Positions 34,642 through 43,344 are shown, counted from the first letter of the stretch. The stretch is DNA of 64,000 bases from Trueperaceae bacterium (GCA_020354625.1 CP070651.1:1623519-1687518), one strand, 5' to 3'. The notes: generated by a model not told the origin, from the sequence alone. Translations and numbers: made by a program.

Positions 34642-35910
34642 TTAATCTCCTTCGTGTCCGCACCACTCGAGCGCGAAACCGGCTAGGATCTTGGCACAGC
34701 TCACTACCTGTTCGAACTCCACGTATTCATCGGTGCTGTGGATCATGCCGCCCCCTGGTCCGAACAGTACAGAGGGCGTATCGCCGTAAAGGATGGGGAG
34801 CCGCAGGTCCGAGCCGCCACCACCACGTACCAGCGGTGCTTGGCCGGTGACGGACTCGGTCGCGTGGCTCAACTCCTCTACGAGAGTGTGGTCGGGAGGG
34901 ATTTCGGCCGCGTCGAACCAGAGCCCGAACCACTCGAGCTTTAGCGGATGGTCTTTAAACCAGGGATCCTTGGCTGACCACTCCATCAGGTAGGTCTCGA
35001 AGGCCCCTTTTACCGCGTGGATGTCTTCTCCCGGCAGGCATTCGATCGTCCCCTCCAACACCGCTTGGGATGCCACGGTCGAGGGCCACTCGCCCGCGTG
35101 GAACTTGCAGATGCCGGTCGGTACCTTGGTGTGGTAGGCGCGGTCATAGAGCGGATGGCTGACCACCGACTCGCGCATGATCGAATAGGCCTCCACCGCC
35201 TGGAAGACCTCGGTGGCTTTGCTGATCGGGTTGATGAGTTGGTGCTTGTACTCGACGCCCCCCTCCTGGCCAGGAACGGTGATCCGAAAAAACTGAGCCC
35301 CTCGGCCGCTGATGGCCATCTGCGTGAGCCCCGTCGGTTCGGTGAAGATGCAGGCGTCTCCTCGATAGCCGCGCATAACGCAGGCGAGCGTACCGTTGCC
35401 GCCCGCCTCTTCGTCGACGACACTTTCGATGATGAGGTCGCCTTGCAGACGGATGCCGCAGGCCATAAGTGCCCGTGCAGCCAAGATATTGCTGACGATG
35501 CCGGCCTTCATGTCGCACGCGCCCCGTCCATAGACGCGTCCGTTTTCAAAATGGCCGCTCCAGGGAGAGTGGGTCCAGGTCTCTTCGGCGCCTGTGGGCA
35601 CCACGTCGACGTGGCCGTTCAGAATCAGCGACCTACCCGCACCGGCTCCCTTGAGGATTCCCACCACGTTCGGTCGCTCCCGGTACGATCTCCCCGTGGG
35701 GATGAAGGCGGGGTGCGCGGCTAGTTCCTCGTCGTCGGGGGACCACACGTCGAGTGCCAGTCCCAGCTCATCTAGCTTGCCGGCGACGATCTCCTGGCAG
35801 GCCCGCTCGTCCCCCTCGAGCGATGGAGTGCGCACCAATTCCTGCAGGAGCTCGAGCGCTTCGTTCCGGTGGGCTTCCACCGCTTCTGTGAGTCGTTGAC
35901 CGATTGTCAC
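34642..35910 (-). CDS. M20-family metallopeptidase/deacylase (ArgE/DapE type)
   Basis: 422 residues from GTG 35910 with GAGGAGG upstream. All active-site motifs are intact: NGHVDVVP near residue 98 (His, Asp), GRGACDMKAG near 133 (bridging Asp), SVVDEEAGGNG near 167 (catalytic Glu and metal Glu), FTEPTG near 190 and the C-terminal His in GGGMIHSTDEYV near 393. It removes acyl groups from amino compounds or cleaves amide bonds in the cytosol. It sits between the sugar permeases and the glycosidase, so deacylation of an N-acyl or amide-linked sugar is a reasonable guess. Confidence 0.92.
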   Translation of the reverse strand: MTIGQRLTEAVEAHRNEALELLQELVRTPSLEGDERACQEIVAGKLDELGLALDVWSPDDEELAAHPAFIPTGRSYRERPNVVGILKGAGAGRSLILNGHVDVVPTGAEETWTHSPWSGHFENGRVYGRGACDMKAGIVSNILAARALMACGIRLQGDLIIESVVDEEAGGNGTLACVMRGYRGDACIFTEPTGLTQMAISGRGAQFFRITVPGQEGGVEYKHQLINPISKATEVFQAVEAYSIMRESVVSHPLYDRAYHTKVPTGICKFHAGEWPSTVASQAVLEGTIECLPGEDIHAVKGAFETYLMEWSAKDPWFKDHPLKLEWFGLWFDAAEIPPDHTLVEELSHATESVTGQAPLVRGGGGSDLRLPILYGDTPSVLFGPGGGMIHSTDEYVEFEQVVSCAKILAGFALEWCGHEGD

Positions 35911-35969
35911 CCGTTCCTCCTCTGCTTATGAGCCCTATTCACTCAAACCGGATCGCTTGTTCCGGCACC

Positions 35970-36806
35970 TCAACCCTTGATGGCGCCGAAGGTCAGCGCT
36001 GAGACGAAGTGCCGCCTTACGATCAGTGCAAAAACCACTACCGGGAAGGTACCGAGGGTGGCGGTTGCAAACATGGGACCCCATTTGATCCCGGAGTGTG
36101 TCATGAAAAACCCGATGGTAGTCGGCATTGTTCGGGCATCGAGTGAGGTCAGGAAAAAGGCTAGGCTGAACTCGTTCCACACGCCGATGAAGATCAAAAT
36201 GGCGGTCGCCGCCACCCCGCCCGCCATCAGGGGTAACGTGATGTAGCGAAAGGCGTTGAAGCGCGTGCAACCGTCGACCATCGCCGCCTCTTCGAGATCG
36301 ACGGGGATGGCAGCCACGAAACCGCGCAACATCCAGATGGCGTAGGGGATATTCCAGAGAAGATAGGCGAGGATAAGAAAAATATGGGTGTCATACAAGT
36401 TGAACGTTTGTGCCACGAAGAAGAGTGCAAAGACGATCGAGATGCCCGGTACCATCTGCAAGCCTAGGAACGCGTAGGCGATCCCTTCCCGGTAGGGAAA
36501 TTGGAAGCGGGCGAAGCTGTAGGTGGCGGGAATGGCGATCAGCAGGGTGAGCAGGGTACTAGATAGCGCGATGACGGTGCTGTTTCTCATGTAGAACATG
36601 ATGTTCATGTCGCCCAAGATATTGGTGAAATTCTGTAGCGTCGGTCTGAAGAACCATACCGGGGGGTAAGCGAACGTCTCAAGCCGCGACTTGAAAGCTG
36701 AACTGACCATGAACAGGTACGGAAACAGAAATCCGGCAACCACCAATAGCGTCAACAGGTCGAGAAACCTGGTGCTCACGAATTTGCCGATCGAAACGCG
36801 TTTCAC
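35970..36806 (-). CDS. Carbohydrate ABC transporter, permease G (MalG type)
   Basis: 278 residues from GTG 36806. Inner-membrane permease with about six hydrophobic segments (LLTLLVVAGFLFPYLFMVSS first) and the EAA loop IPVDLEEAAMVDGCTRFNAFRYITLPLMAGG near 185-215, typical of MalG/CUT1 permeases. It ends in FVSALTFGAIKG, also typical. It starts 10 bases after MalF and is followed by the M20 gene. No ATPase gene is in this operon; CUT1 systems often borrow an MsmX/MsiK-type ATPase. Confidence 0.93.
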   Translation of the reverse strand: MKRVSIGKFVSTRFLDLLTLLVVAGFLFPYLFMVSSAFKSRLETFAYPPVWFFRPTLQNFTNILGDMNIMFYMRNSTVIALSSTLLTLLIAIPATYSFARFQFPYREGIAYAFLGLQMVPGISIVFALFFVAQTFNLYDTHIFLILAYLLWNIPYAIWMLRGFVAAIPVDLEEAAMVDGCTRFNAFRYITLPLMAGGVAATAILIFIGVWNEFSLAFFLTSLDARTMPTTIGFFMTHSGIKWGPMFATATLGTFPVVVFALIVRRHFVSALTFGAIKG

Positions 36807-36816
36807 GTAAGTCCTC

Positions 36817-37740
36817 TCAGGCTTGGAAACTGAGTCGTTGGCGGAGGCGCACCAACAAAAAGGTCGAGGCCAGGATCAAGATGATGAGCATCACACTCGC
36901 AGCCGAGCCGCGCCCAACGTCCTCGGCTAGGAGTGTGGTCCGGTATACATATAGTGGCAAGGTCGTCGTCGCCGTACCAGGCCCGCCTCCGAACATCACA
37001 AAGATCACGTCGAAGATGCGTAGCACGTCCATGAAGCGCAAGACGAGCGCCGTGAGAATCAACGGTGTCATCAGCGGCAAGGTGATGTGCCAAAAGGACT
37101 GGAGTGCCGAGGCGCCGTCGACGAGAGCGGCCTCATAGGGGTCGGGTGGAAGCGTCTGCAGGCCTGCGAGGAAGATCAGAATGAAAAAGGGTGTCCACTC
37201 CCAGATATCGACCAAGATCACGGCGAGCAGGGCCAGGTCTTTTCCTCCCCAATTGAATTTGGCGCCAAAAAAAGTCTCGATGAAGAAGTTGATCAGACCA
37301 TCGTAGGAGAAGTAGAGCCTGGCAACCATGCCGACCATCGACGGCATCAACACGATCGGGATGATGAGAGCGGCCGTGAAAATGGAGTTTCCACGCATCT
37401 TTCGGCTGAGGAGGAGCGCGATCAAAAGGCCTAGCAGAAGTTCGGGTACCAAGGTTCCCGACACGTGCAGGCCCGTGATCCGCACAGCAGACCAGAAGGT
37501 GCTGCTCTTATGAAAAAGGAGCCAACGGTAGTTTTCAAGCCCTACCGATACCCCCTCTTCGAACGGTTGTCCAAAGGTGAGGTCGGTGAGGCTGAGTTGG
37601 ATGAGCCAGAAAAAACTGTAAGCTGCTAGCAAGAAGACGACCGCAAAGGCCGGCAAGATCAGTGAATAGGGCGTAAGGTGCGGATGCCGGCTGCGCCCGC
37701 TCGTCTCACGTGTCTTTCCGGCTGCTTTGGGTGTGCTCAT
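36817..37740 (-). CDS. Carbohydrate ABC transporter, permease F (MalF type)
   Basis: 307 residues. Its charged N-terminus (TPKAAGKTRETSGRSRHPHL) is followed by six membrane segments, the first being SLILPAFAVVFLLAAYSFFW. The EAA loop LPPDPYEAALVDGASALQSFWHITLPLMTP is near 215-245. It partners with the MalG-type permease downstream and the binding protein upstream. It begins with ATG 37740, 99 bases after the binding-protein stop, and that gap contains a 12-bp hairpin. Confidence 0.93.
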   Translation of the reverse strand: MSTPKAAGKTRETSGRSRHPHLTPYSLILPAFAVVFLLAAYSFFWLIQLSLTDLTFGQPFEEGVSVGLENYRWLLFHKSSTFWSAVRITGLHVSGTLVPELLLGLLIALLLSRKMRGNSIFTAALIIPIVLMPSMVGMVARLYFSYDGLINFFIETFFGAKFNWGGKDLALLAVILVDIWEWTPFFILIFLAGLQTLPPDPYEAALVDGASALQSFWHITLPLMTPLILTALVLRFMDVLRIFDVIFVMFGGGPGTATTTLPLYVYRTTLLAEDVGRGSAASVMLIILILASTFLLVRLRQRLSFQA

Positions 37741-37766
37741 GACGCCTTAATGACACATGAGGGTCG

Positions 37767-37806
37767 AGAGAGGTGGCAAGGCTGCCGAGACGGATGCCAC
37801 CTCTCT
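37767..37806 (-). other. Intercistronic hairpin between binding-protein and permease genes
   Basis: AGAGAGGTGGCA (37767-37778) and TGCCACCTCTCT (37795-37806) are perfect reverse complements, giving a 12-bp stem and 16-base loop. In the transcribed minus-strand direction no T-run follows. The position corresponds to the stabilising repeat between malE and malF in enterobacteria. Confidence 0.75.
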
Positions 37807-37839
37807 CCCCTCGGGAATAAGGAAAGGGTTATCGATGCT

Positions 37840-39174
37840 TCAGTTGCTGAGCAGATCCTCGAGCTGCCCCTGCATGTTGTCGATGGCCTCGTCCACCCCG
37901 ATCTCGCCGATAAATGCCCGAGCACCGTCGTTTCCGAGGATGTCGCTGAACTGCCCCCACTCGGGTAGCGGTAGAACCACACTCAGCCCCTGCGCGTTGA
38001 GAGCTGCGGCCTGTTCCAGCGTATCGAGGGTTGCCTGGTAGTAAGCGAACTGTGCCTGGAGCTCAGGGTCTCCTAAGGCAGATGTGCGGGAGACGATACC
38101 GCCATTTTCTAGGTACTCGTCTTGTAGCGCTTTGCCGGTGAGATAGGTGATGAGTGCCCAGGTGGCATCTTTGTTCTGGGAACCTGCGGTCATGCTGAAG
38201 CCCCAACCCCATACGCCCGAATAGGCTCCGGCGGGACCTGCCGGCATCGGGGCGTACCCGACCTTGCCGGCCACCAACGACTTCTCAGGGTTTTCGACCT
38301 CGGGGGCCGCGGCTGACGCCTCGATCATCATCGCGGTCTTGCCGAGCATAAAGGCGTCCCAGGCTTCGGGGAAGGAGTACGATTCCACCCCTACCGGAGC
38401 GTACTGGGCGAGCTCTTTCATGTATTCGAGAGAGGCCGCGGTTCCTGGAGCTGTCAGAGCCGGTTCGCCGGTAGCAGGGTCGACCATGCGGCCGCCGAAA
38501 GGAAAGAGGAAGATCGACCAGGTGTAGGTGAACTCCCAGCCGAGGCGAGCGCGGAAGGACACACCATCAACGCCGTCGACATTCTCATCGAAAAATTTTG
38601 CGACCTCGAGCACTTCATCAAAGGTAGTGGGGACTTCGAGGCCGTGTTCTTCGAACAGGTCTGTGCGGTAGAACAAGAACACCGTCTCACCGGCAAAGGG
38701 GATGGCGAAGTGCTGACCATCCCACAAGAACATGTCGCGGTATGCAGCCAGGATATCTTCGTAATCGAACCAATCGGGTGTTTTGGCCGCATCTTCGATC
38801 CAGGGCTCGAGCGGTTCGCTCCAGGCGGCGTTTGCCAGTTTCGGATTGCGTTCGATGGCCGTCATGGCCGCGTCGTAGCTCGTGGTGTTGGAAGCTACTT
38901 CGAGGGTGAGCTTCTGTCCGAGCTGCCCCTCTTCCATCTCGTCGAGCGTTACCTCGATGCCGGTCAGCGCTTCGAAGTCAGGGATCATCTTCTTAAAGGC
39001 TTCCACAGAGGGGTGCGAGGCGACCGCCAAGACGACTTCCGTCCCCTCGTGTTGGGCGCGGATCTGCTGTCCCCACGCTTCGAGATCTTGGCTGAAACCT
39101 ATAGCCGTAATCATCATGAGGGCTGTGGCCACTACCAGAGCCGTGACTTGTTGCATCTTGTCCTTTACCATCAT
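37840..39174 (-). CDS. Carbohydrate ABC transporter, substrate-binding protein
   Basis: 444 residues. The start at ATG 39174 has TAGGAGGAAC upstream; a second ATG follows immediately. Signal peptide: basic MMVKDKMQQ, hydrophobic VTALVVATALMMITAIGFS, cleavage before QDLEAW, with no lipobox. Family 1 (MalE-like) features: EVVLAVASHPSVEAFKKMIPDFEALTGIEV near 45-75, PFAGETVFLFYRTDLFEEHG near 155-175 and SMTAGSQNKDATWALITYLTGK near 325-345. It binds a sugar or glycoside outside the membrane for the MalF/MalG-type permeases. Its promoter region is shared with the divergent CoA-transferase gene and contains an operator candidate. Confidence 0.93.
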   Translation of the reverse strand: MMVKDKMQQVTALVVATALMMITAIGFSQDLEAWGQQIRAQHEGTEVVLAVASHPSVEAFKKMIPDFEALTGIEVTLDEMEEGQLGQKLTLEVASNTTSYDAAMTAIERNPKLANAAWSEPLEPWIEDAAKTPDWFDYEDILAAYRDMFLWDGQHFAIPFAGETVFLFYRTDLFEEHGLEVPTTFDEVLEVAKFFDENVDGVDGVSFRARLGWEFTYTWSIFLFPFGGRMVDPATGEPALTAPGTAASLEYMKELAQYAPVGVESYSFPEAWDAFMLGKTAMMIEASAAAPEVENPEKSLVAGKVGYAPMPAGPAGAYSGVWGWGFSMTAGSQNKDATWALITYLTGKALQDEYLENGGIVSRTSALGDPELQAQFAYYQATLDTLEQAAALNAQGLSVVLPLPEWGQFSDILGNDGARAFIGEIGVDEAIDNMQGQLEDLLSN

Positions 39175-39260
39175 GTTCCTCCTAACGATAGATGCCTTAA
39201 AAGATTTTGGAAGCCGGGTCTCGCCGCGGGCTTTGCTTCATACAATCCTTCGATCCTGTA

Positions 39261-39282
39261 TGATATATCAGACAAGATATCA
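39261..39282. promoter_or_regulatory. Candidate operator TGATATATCA with second GATATC half-site (site 4)
   Basis: TGATATATCA at 39261-39270 is followed by AGATATCA at 39275-39282. Read on the minus strand, this is TGATATC, 5 bases, then TGATATATCA, the same layout and spacing as at 8501-8522. It lies in the 133-base gap between the divergent binding-protein and CoA-transferase genes, so one protein could control both directions. Confidence 0.5.
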
Positions 39283-39307
39283 CGAGTTTGATGGGGTGAA
39301 CAAGGGT

Positions 39308-40546
39308 ATGAGCAAGAGCGACAGCCGGGGCCAGGAAAGAACCCCTCAGCCGCAGGTTGCCGGCCCCCTTGCCGGCTTCGTCATCCTGGATTTGACACGT
39401 GTCCTGGCTGGCCCCTACGCCACCATGCAACTCGGCGACCTCGGGGCCGATATCATCAAGGTCGAGCCTCCCAAGGGTGACGACTCGCGCTACTGGGGGC
39501 CACCGTGGCTGGAAGGCGAGAGTGCTTTCTACCTGGGCGTCAACCGCAACAAGCGGAGTATTGTGCTGAACTTCAAAACACCCGCGGCTAGAGAGGCGCT
39601 TAGGCGGCTGGTGACCCGCTGTGATGTCGTGGTCGAAAACTATAAGGCCGGCACGATGGAGCGTTGGGGGCTCGGTTACGAAGAGGTGCTACGTCCGCTA
39701 AACCCCGCTCTTGTCTACTGCAGCTTGACCGGCTTCGGCCGCAACGGTCCGAGTTCCCATCTGCCGGGCTACGACCCGATCATCGAGGCGATGGGAGGGT
39801 TGATGAGCGTCACGGGGGATGCGGATGGCCCTCCGATGCGAGTCGGGGTAGCGATGGTGGATATCGTCGCCGGCTGCCAGCTCGCCTTCGCCGTGAGCGC
39901 GGCATTGGTGCACCGCCTGCGTACCGGAGAGGGGCAGCGCGTCGACCTCTCGCTGTTCGAGAGCAATCTCTCTGCGCTCGCCAATCAGGCTTCGGCCTAC
40001 CTCACCACAGGTGTCGTTCCGGGTCGACACGGGAACGCGCACCCAGCCATCGTGCCCTATCAGGTCTTCCGTGCCCGAGACGAGTGGGTGATGGTGTGTG
40101 CGGGAAACGATGGTCAATACCGAAGGTTGTGCGAGTTGCTCGGTTCTTCCGAGTTGGCTGCCGACGAACGATTCTCCACCAACCGGGGCCGTGTGGAAAA
40201 CCGCGAGAAGCTCGAGCCGCTTCTCGGCGAGATCCTTGAGCGTTTCGACGCCGAAGAACTTGTGAGGCTCGGCGAAGCCCTCGGTGTACCCATCGCCACC
40301 ATCAATACCCTCGATCGTGTCTTTGCCCATCCGCAAGTCGTGGCCCGCGATATGGTACTCACTGTCGATCACCCAAGCCTCGGTCCGATCGACCAGGTCG
40401 GTATCCCCACCAAGTTCAGTTTGACGCCCGGACAGGTGCGCATGCCCCCACCCCTCCATGGCGAGCATACAGTGGAGGTCCTCACCGATTTCGGATTCAG
40501 CGAGGTGGAGATTGCTGCCCTGCGCGAGGATCATCACGATTCTTAG
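39308..40546 (+). CDS. CaiB/BaiF family (class III) CoA-transferase
   Basis: 412 residues from ATG 39308; the frame is open much further upstream but would run antisense through the binding-protein gene. Family III features: LAGFVILDLTRVLAGPYATMQLGDLGADIIKVEPP near 22-56, DDSRYWGPPWLEGESAFYLGVNRNKRS near 60-86, and the catalytic Asp in PGYDPIIEAMGGL near 158. C-terminal VGIPTKFSLTP is also typical. Such enzymes move CoA between carboxylic acids in the cytosol. Divergent from the sugar-uptake operon, it may activate an acid released from the imported compound. This is inference. Confidence 0.92.
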   Translation: MSKSDSRGQERTPQPQVAGPLAGFVILDLTRVLAGPYATMQLGDLGADIIKVEPPKGDDSRYWGPPWLEGESAFYLGVNRNKRSIVLNFKTPAAREALRRLVTRCDVVVENYKAGTMERWGLGYEEVLRPLNPALVYCSLTGFGRNGPSSHLPGYDPIIEAMGGLMSVTGDADGPPMRVGVAMVDIVAGCQLAFAVSAALVHRLRTGEGQRVDLSLFESNLSALANQASAYLTTGVVPGRHGNAHPAIVPYQVFRARDEWVMVCAGNDGQYRRLCELLGSSELAADERFSTNRGRVENREKLEPLLGEILERFDAEELVRLGEALGVPIATINTLDRVFAHPQVVARDMVLTVDHPSLGPIDQVGIPTKFSLTPGQVRMPPPLHGEHTVEVLTDFGFSEVEIAALREDHHDS

Positions 40547-40553
40547 CTGCAAC

Positions 40554-40657
40554 TAAACCGTCTTTCGGTGATCTTGGCACTGCCAAGATCACCCGAGCAG
40601 AGCGAGGTTAAGCAAACGCGTTCAGTTAGCGTGACAAGTGCACTGAAAGCCGGTTTA
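40554..40657. repeat. 104-bp palindromic intergenic repeat, copy B
   Basis: It begins TAAACCGTCTTTCGGTG and ends CACTGAAAGCCGGTTTA. It has the same length as copy A at 7526-7629 and about 14 differences. Copy B also contains a strong inner hairpin, GATCTTGG (40570-40577) with CCAAGATC (40583-40590), which is degraded in copy A. It fills the gap between the CoA-transferase and amidohydrolase genes; a ribosome site GGAGGAG follows directly. Confidence 0.8.
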
Positions 40658-40673
40658 GACGGAGGAGAATAGA

Positions 40674-42173
40674 ATGGCCATGCTTCAAGAGATCGACACG
40701 CTCATCCTATCGGCCGTCGTCCTGACTATGGACGAGAACGACCGCATGCTCCACGATGGTGGCGTGGCCATTCACGGCGGTAAGATCGAGGCGGTCGACA
40801 CCAGTGAGACGCTGAGGCGGCGCTACCGGGCCGCTGACGTCATCAATGCCGGCGGTCAGGTCGTGATGCCGGGTCTGGTCGACACCTATGGTCATGCAGG
40901 CCACGGCCTCATCAGAGGCCTCTTCCACCCTGCTGCGGGCTGGCCTTCGGGCGAGCTTTACTGGCATCACACTTCCGAGGATTGGTGGTATGCCGAGGCT
41001 CTCTTGGCCGCCACCGAACGGCTTCGCTTCGGTGTGACTACGGGCTTTTCGGTGATCGGGGCAACCCCCGCACGCGTCGACAGCCCGGCTTTTACAGAAC
41101 GGAATGCCGAAGCCTACGCGCGTGTTGGCGTTCGTGGCGTCTTCGGTGTGGGGCCGCCCGATATCCTCTTCAGTCACTTGAAGGAACCCTGGAGCGGTAG
41201 TTTTTTCGAAGAGGGTCGTTGGATCGAACGCCCCTTTAGCTACAAGGACGCGGTCGAGAACAGTCTTGAGCTCATCAGAGTCTGGCACGGTGCCGCAGAT
41301 GGACGCATCCAGGTCGCATTGGCGCCACCTTACCTGTTTGGGCGTCACGTCGCTCACGGTCGGCAATCTCATCCGCTGCCGACCGCAGAGGATGCGCCAC
41401 TGATTTTGAAACATGCCGTCGAGATGAGCGAGCTGGCGCGTGGGCACGGTGTCGTCCTCCACACCCACATGTTTAAGGGATCGATCTCGTATGCCTTAAA
41501 ACACTACGGTGCAGATGCGGTGGCGGAGCTCCTCGGTCCTGAGGTCGTCGTGGCTCATGCCAACGGCCTCCTTGAGGATGAAGTCGAGATGTTAGGCGCG
41601 CGGGGCTGCAGTGTGGCCACGGTAGCCTACACCCACGAAAATCTCTGGTATGGTTACGCACCAGTCCTTGAGCTTTTGCACGCTGGTGCAAACGTTACCA
41701 TCAGTACCGACGGTGCTGCGCCCTATACGTCATTCGACCTGTTGAGAGAGCTCTCTAGGGCGATCTGGAATCAGTGGAACCAGTACCAGGATCAACTCGT
41801 ACTCCCTCCCGGACGGGCGCTGCGGATGATCACCATCGACGCCGCTCGTGCACTCGGGCTCGCCGAGGAAGTCGGCTCGCTCGAACCGGGCAAGAGGGCG
41901 GATATCATCACCATCGATTTCCGGCAACCCCACCTCACGCCTTCTTCCTCGGTCCCGCACCTGTTAGCCCACTACGCTTCCGGCCACGATGTCACAACCG
42001 TCTTGGTGGATGGCGAGGTGTTGATGCGTGACAAAGAGGTATTGTCGGTCGACACTGATGAAGTGATGCAGAGGGCTCGTGAGGAAGCGCAGCGAGCGCT
42101 CGAGCGGATCGATACAGCCCGGTACACCGGGCTTTCAAAAGGCTTTTGGCGCGATGCCCGGAATGGCGATTGA
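40674..42173 (+). CDS. Amidohydrolase (cytosine deaminase/chlorohydrolase-like, SsnA/AtzA type)
   Basis: 499 residues from ATG 40674 with GGAGGAG upstream. Composite beta-domain plus TIM barrel: AVVLTMDENDRMLHDGGVAIHGGKIEAV at the N-terminus, VVAHANGL (His) and STDGAAPY (Asp) metal-site motifs, HTHMF near 262, and the C-terminal EVGSLEPGKRADIITIDF, all typical. The first metal motif is unusual: PGLVDTYGHAGHG has Tyr72-Gly-His74 where the family has His-x-His. A further His lies at 77. The enzyme would hydrolyse or deaminate a nitrogen heterocycle or amide. It is probably cotranscribed with the aminotransferase gene downstream. Confidence 0.88.
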   Translation: MAMLQEIDTLILSAVVLTMDENDRMLHDGGVAIHGGKIEAVDTSETLRRRYRAADVINAGGQVVMPGLVDTYGHAGHGLIRGLFHPAAGWPSGELYWHHTSEDWWYAEALLAATERLRFGVTTGFSVIGATPARVDSPAFTERNAEAYARVGVRGVFGVGPPDILFSHLKEPWSGSFFEEGRWIERPFSYKDAVENSLELIRVWHGAADGRIQVALAPPYLFGRHVAHGRQSHPLPTAEDAPLILKHAVEMSELARGHGVVLHTHMFKGSISYALKHYGADAVAELLGPEVVVAHANGLLEDEVEMLGARGCSVATVAYTHENLWYGYAPVLELLHAGANVTISTDGAAPYTSFDLLRELSRAIWNQWNQYQDQLVLPPGRALRMITIDAARALGLAEEVGSLEPGKRADIITIDFRQPHLTPSSSVPHLLAHYASGHDVTTVLVDGEVLMRDKEVLSVDTDEVMQRAREEAQRALERIDTARYTGLSKGFWRDARNGD

Positions 42174-42207
42174 AGTTGCGGCAAGACGTAGCTAGGAGGT
42201 AGCTAAG

Positions 42208-43344
42208 ATGATCACGGTACCCATGTATGACCACGCCGCCCACTACAAGCAGTACCGTAACGATCTCGATGAGGCGAGACACCGTGTGCTGGAGCGGGGC
42301 CTTCTCGATTGGGGTCCCGAAGTGCCCGCCTTCGAGTCGGAATTCGCCGAATGGCTCGGGAGTGCACATGCGGTGACGACCAATTCGGGCACTGCAGCCT
42401 TGAAGGTCGCCATGCTATCGCTCGGAATCGGTCCGGGTGATGAAGTGATCACGGTGCCCAACTCCGATATTTCCTCGACGTCCGCCATCCATCACGTGGG
42501 GGCGAAAGCGGTTTGGGTCGATGTGGAAGCCGACACCATGAATCTCGATCCGGCTCTGCTCGAGGCCGCTATCACCCCGAGGACAAAAGCTATTTTGCCG
42601 GTTCACATGTACGGTCATCCTGCCGACCTACCTGCGATATCAGAGATCGCTACAAACCACGGACTCTATCTGATCGAGGACGCCTGTCTGGCGCTCGGGG
42701 CCAGTATCGACGGGCGTGCGGTCGGCCTGTGGGGGCATGCGTCTTGCTTTAGCTTCGCTCCCAGCAAGCACCTCGGGGCGTTTGGCAATGGAGGGGTGGT
42801 CGTGACCAACGATCCGGAAGTCGCCGAAAAGATGCGCCAATTTGCCGGATACGGGCAACCGCGCGAGCGTCACTACCGTACCGACCCTACCGGGGGATTT
42901 CTCGAGCACCGGGTCGAGGGTCTCAACGAAAGGCTCGATGAGCTTCAGGCCGCCATGCTGCGTGCTAAACTCCCGCATCTTCACGAGTTCATTTGGTCGC
43001 GCAGGAACCATGCCGAAGTGTATCGAAGCTCCTGGGGGTCGCTCTCGTTCGAGCTTCCGGTCGAGCGTCTCGGTTGTGTACATAGCTATCGAAATTATGT
43101 ATTGCGCGCCGAAAACCGGGACCGGGTTCGTACGGCTTTGGCCGACGCGGGCATAGCGACCGGAACCCCCTATGTGCCGCCGCTGCACCTGCAACCGGTC
43201 TACCAATCCCTCGGATATGGACCTGGTTCGTTCCCTGTGACAGAAGCTGCTGCCCAAGAGCTGTTTTCGGTGCCGGTGAGTCCTGAACTCACATCCGTGC
43301 AGCGAGATCATCTCATCGAGCAGGTGAAGGCCTTATCGGATTGA
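42208..43344 (+). CDS. DegT/DnrJ/EryC1/StrS-family PLP aminotransferase
   Basis: 378 residues from ATG 42208, preceded by TAGGAGGTAGC. Sugar aminotransferase fold: LLDWGPEVPAFESEFAEWLGSAHAVTTNSGTAAL near 32-65, PVHMYGHPADLPAI near 132, the PLP-stacking EDACLALGA near 152-160 and the PLP Lys in FSFAPSKHLGAFGNGG near 178-193. These enzymes transaminate keto sugars, usually for antibiotic or surface polysaccharide synthesis. Here no nucleotide-sugar genes are nearby. It is more likely to be part of the adjacent catabolic cluster, for example in removing an amino group. Confidence 0.9.
   Translation: MITVPMYDHAAHYKQYRNDLDEARHRVLERGLLDWGPEVPAFESEFAEWLGSAHAVTTNSGTAALKVAMLSLGIGPGDEVITVPNSDISSTSAIHHVGAKAVWVDVEADTMNLDPALLEAAITPRTKAILPVHMYGHPADLPAISEIATNHGLYLIEDACLALGASIDGRAVGLWGHASCFSFAPSKHLGAFGNGGVVVTNDPEVAEKMRQFAGYGQPRERHYRTDPTGGFLEHRVEGLNERLDELQAAMLRAKLPHLHEFIWSRRNHAEVYRSSWGSLSFELPVERLGCVHSYRNYVLRAENRDRVRTALADAGIATGTPYVPPLHLQPVYQSLGYGPGSFPVTEAAAQELFSVPVSPELTSVQRDHLIEQVKALSD

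Noticed and set aside
38882-39307. N-terminal extension of the CoA-transferase reading frame
   Set aside because: It runs antisense through the binding-protein gene; the family N-terminus and the divergent promoter gap support the start at 39308.
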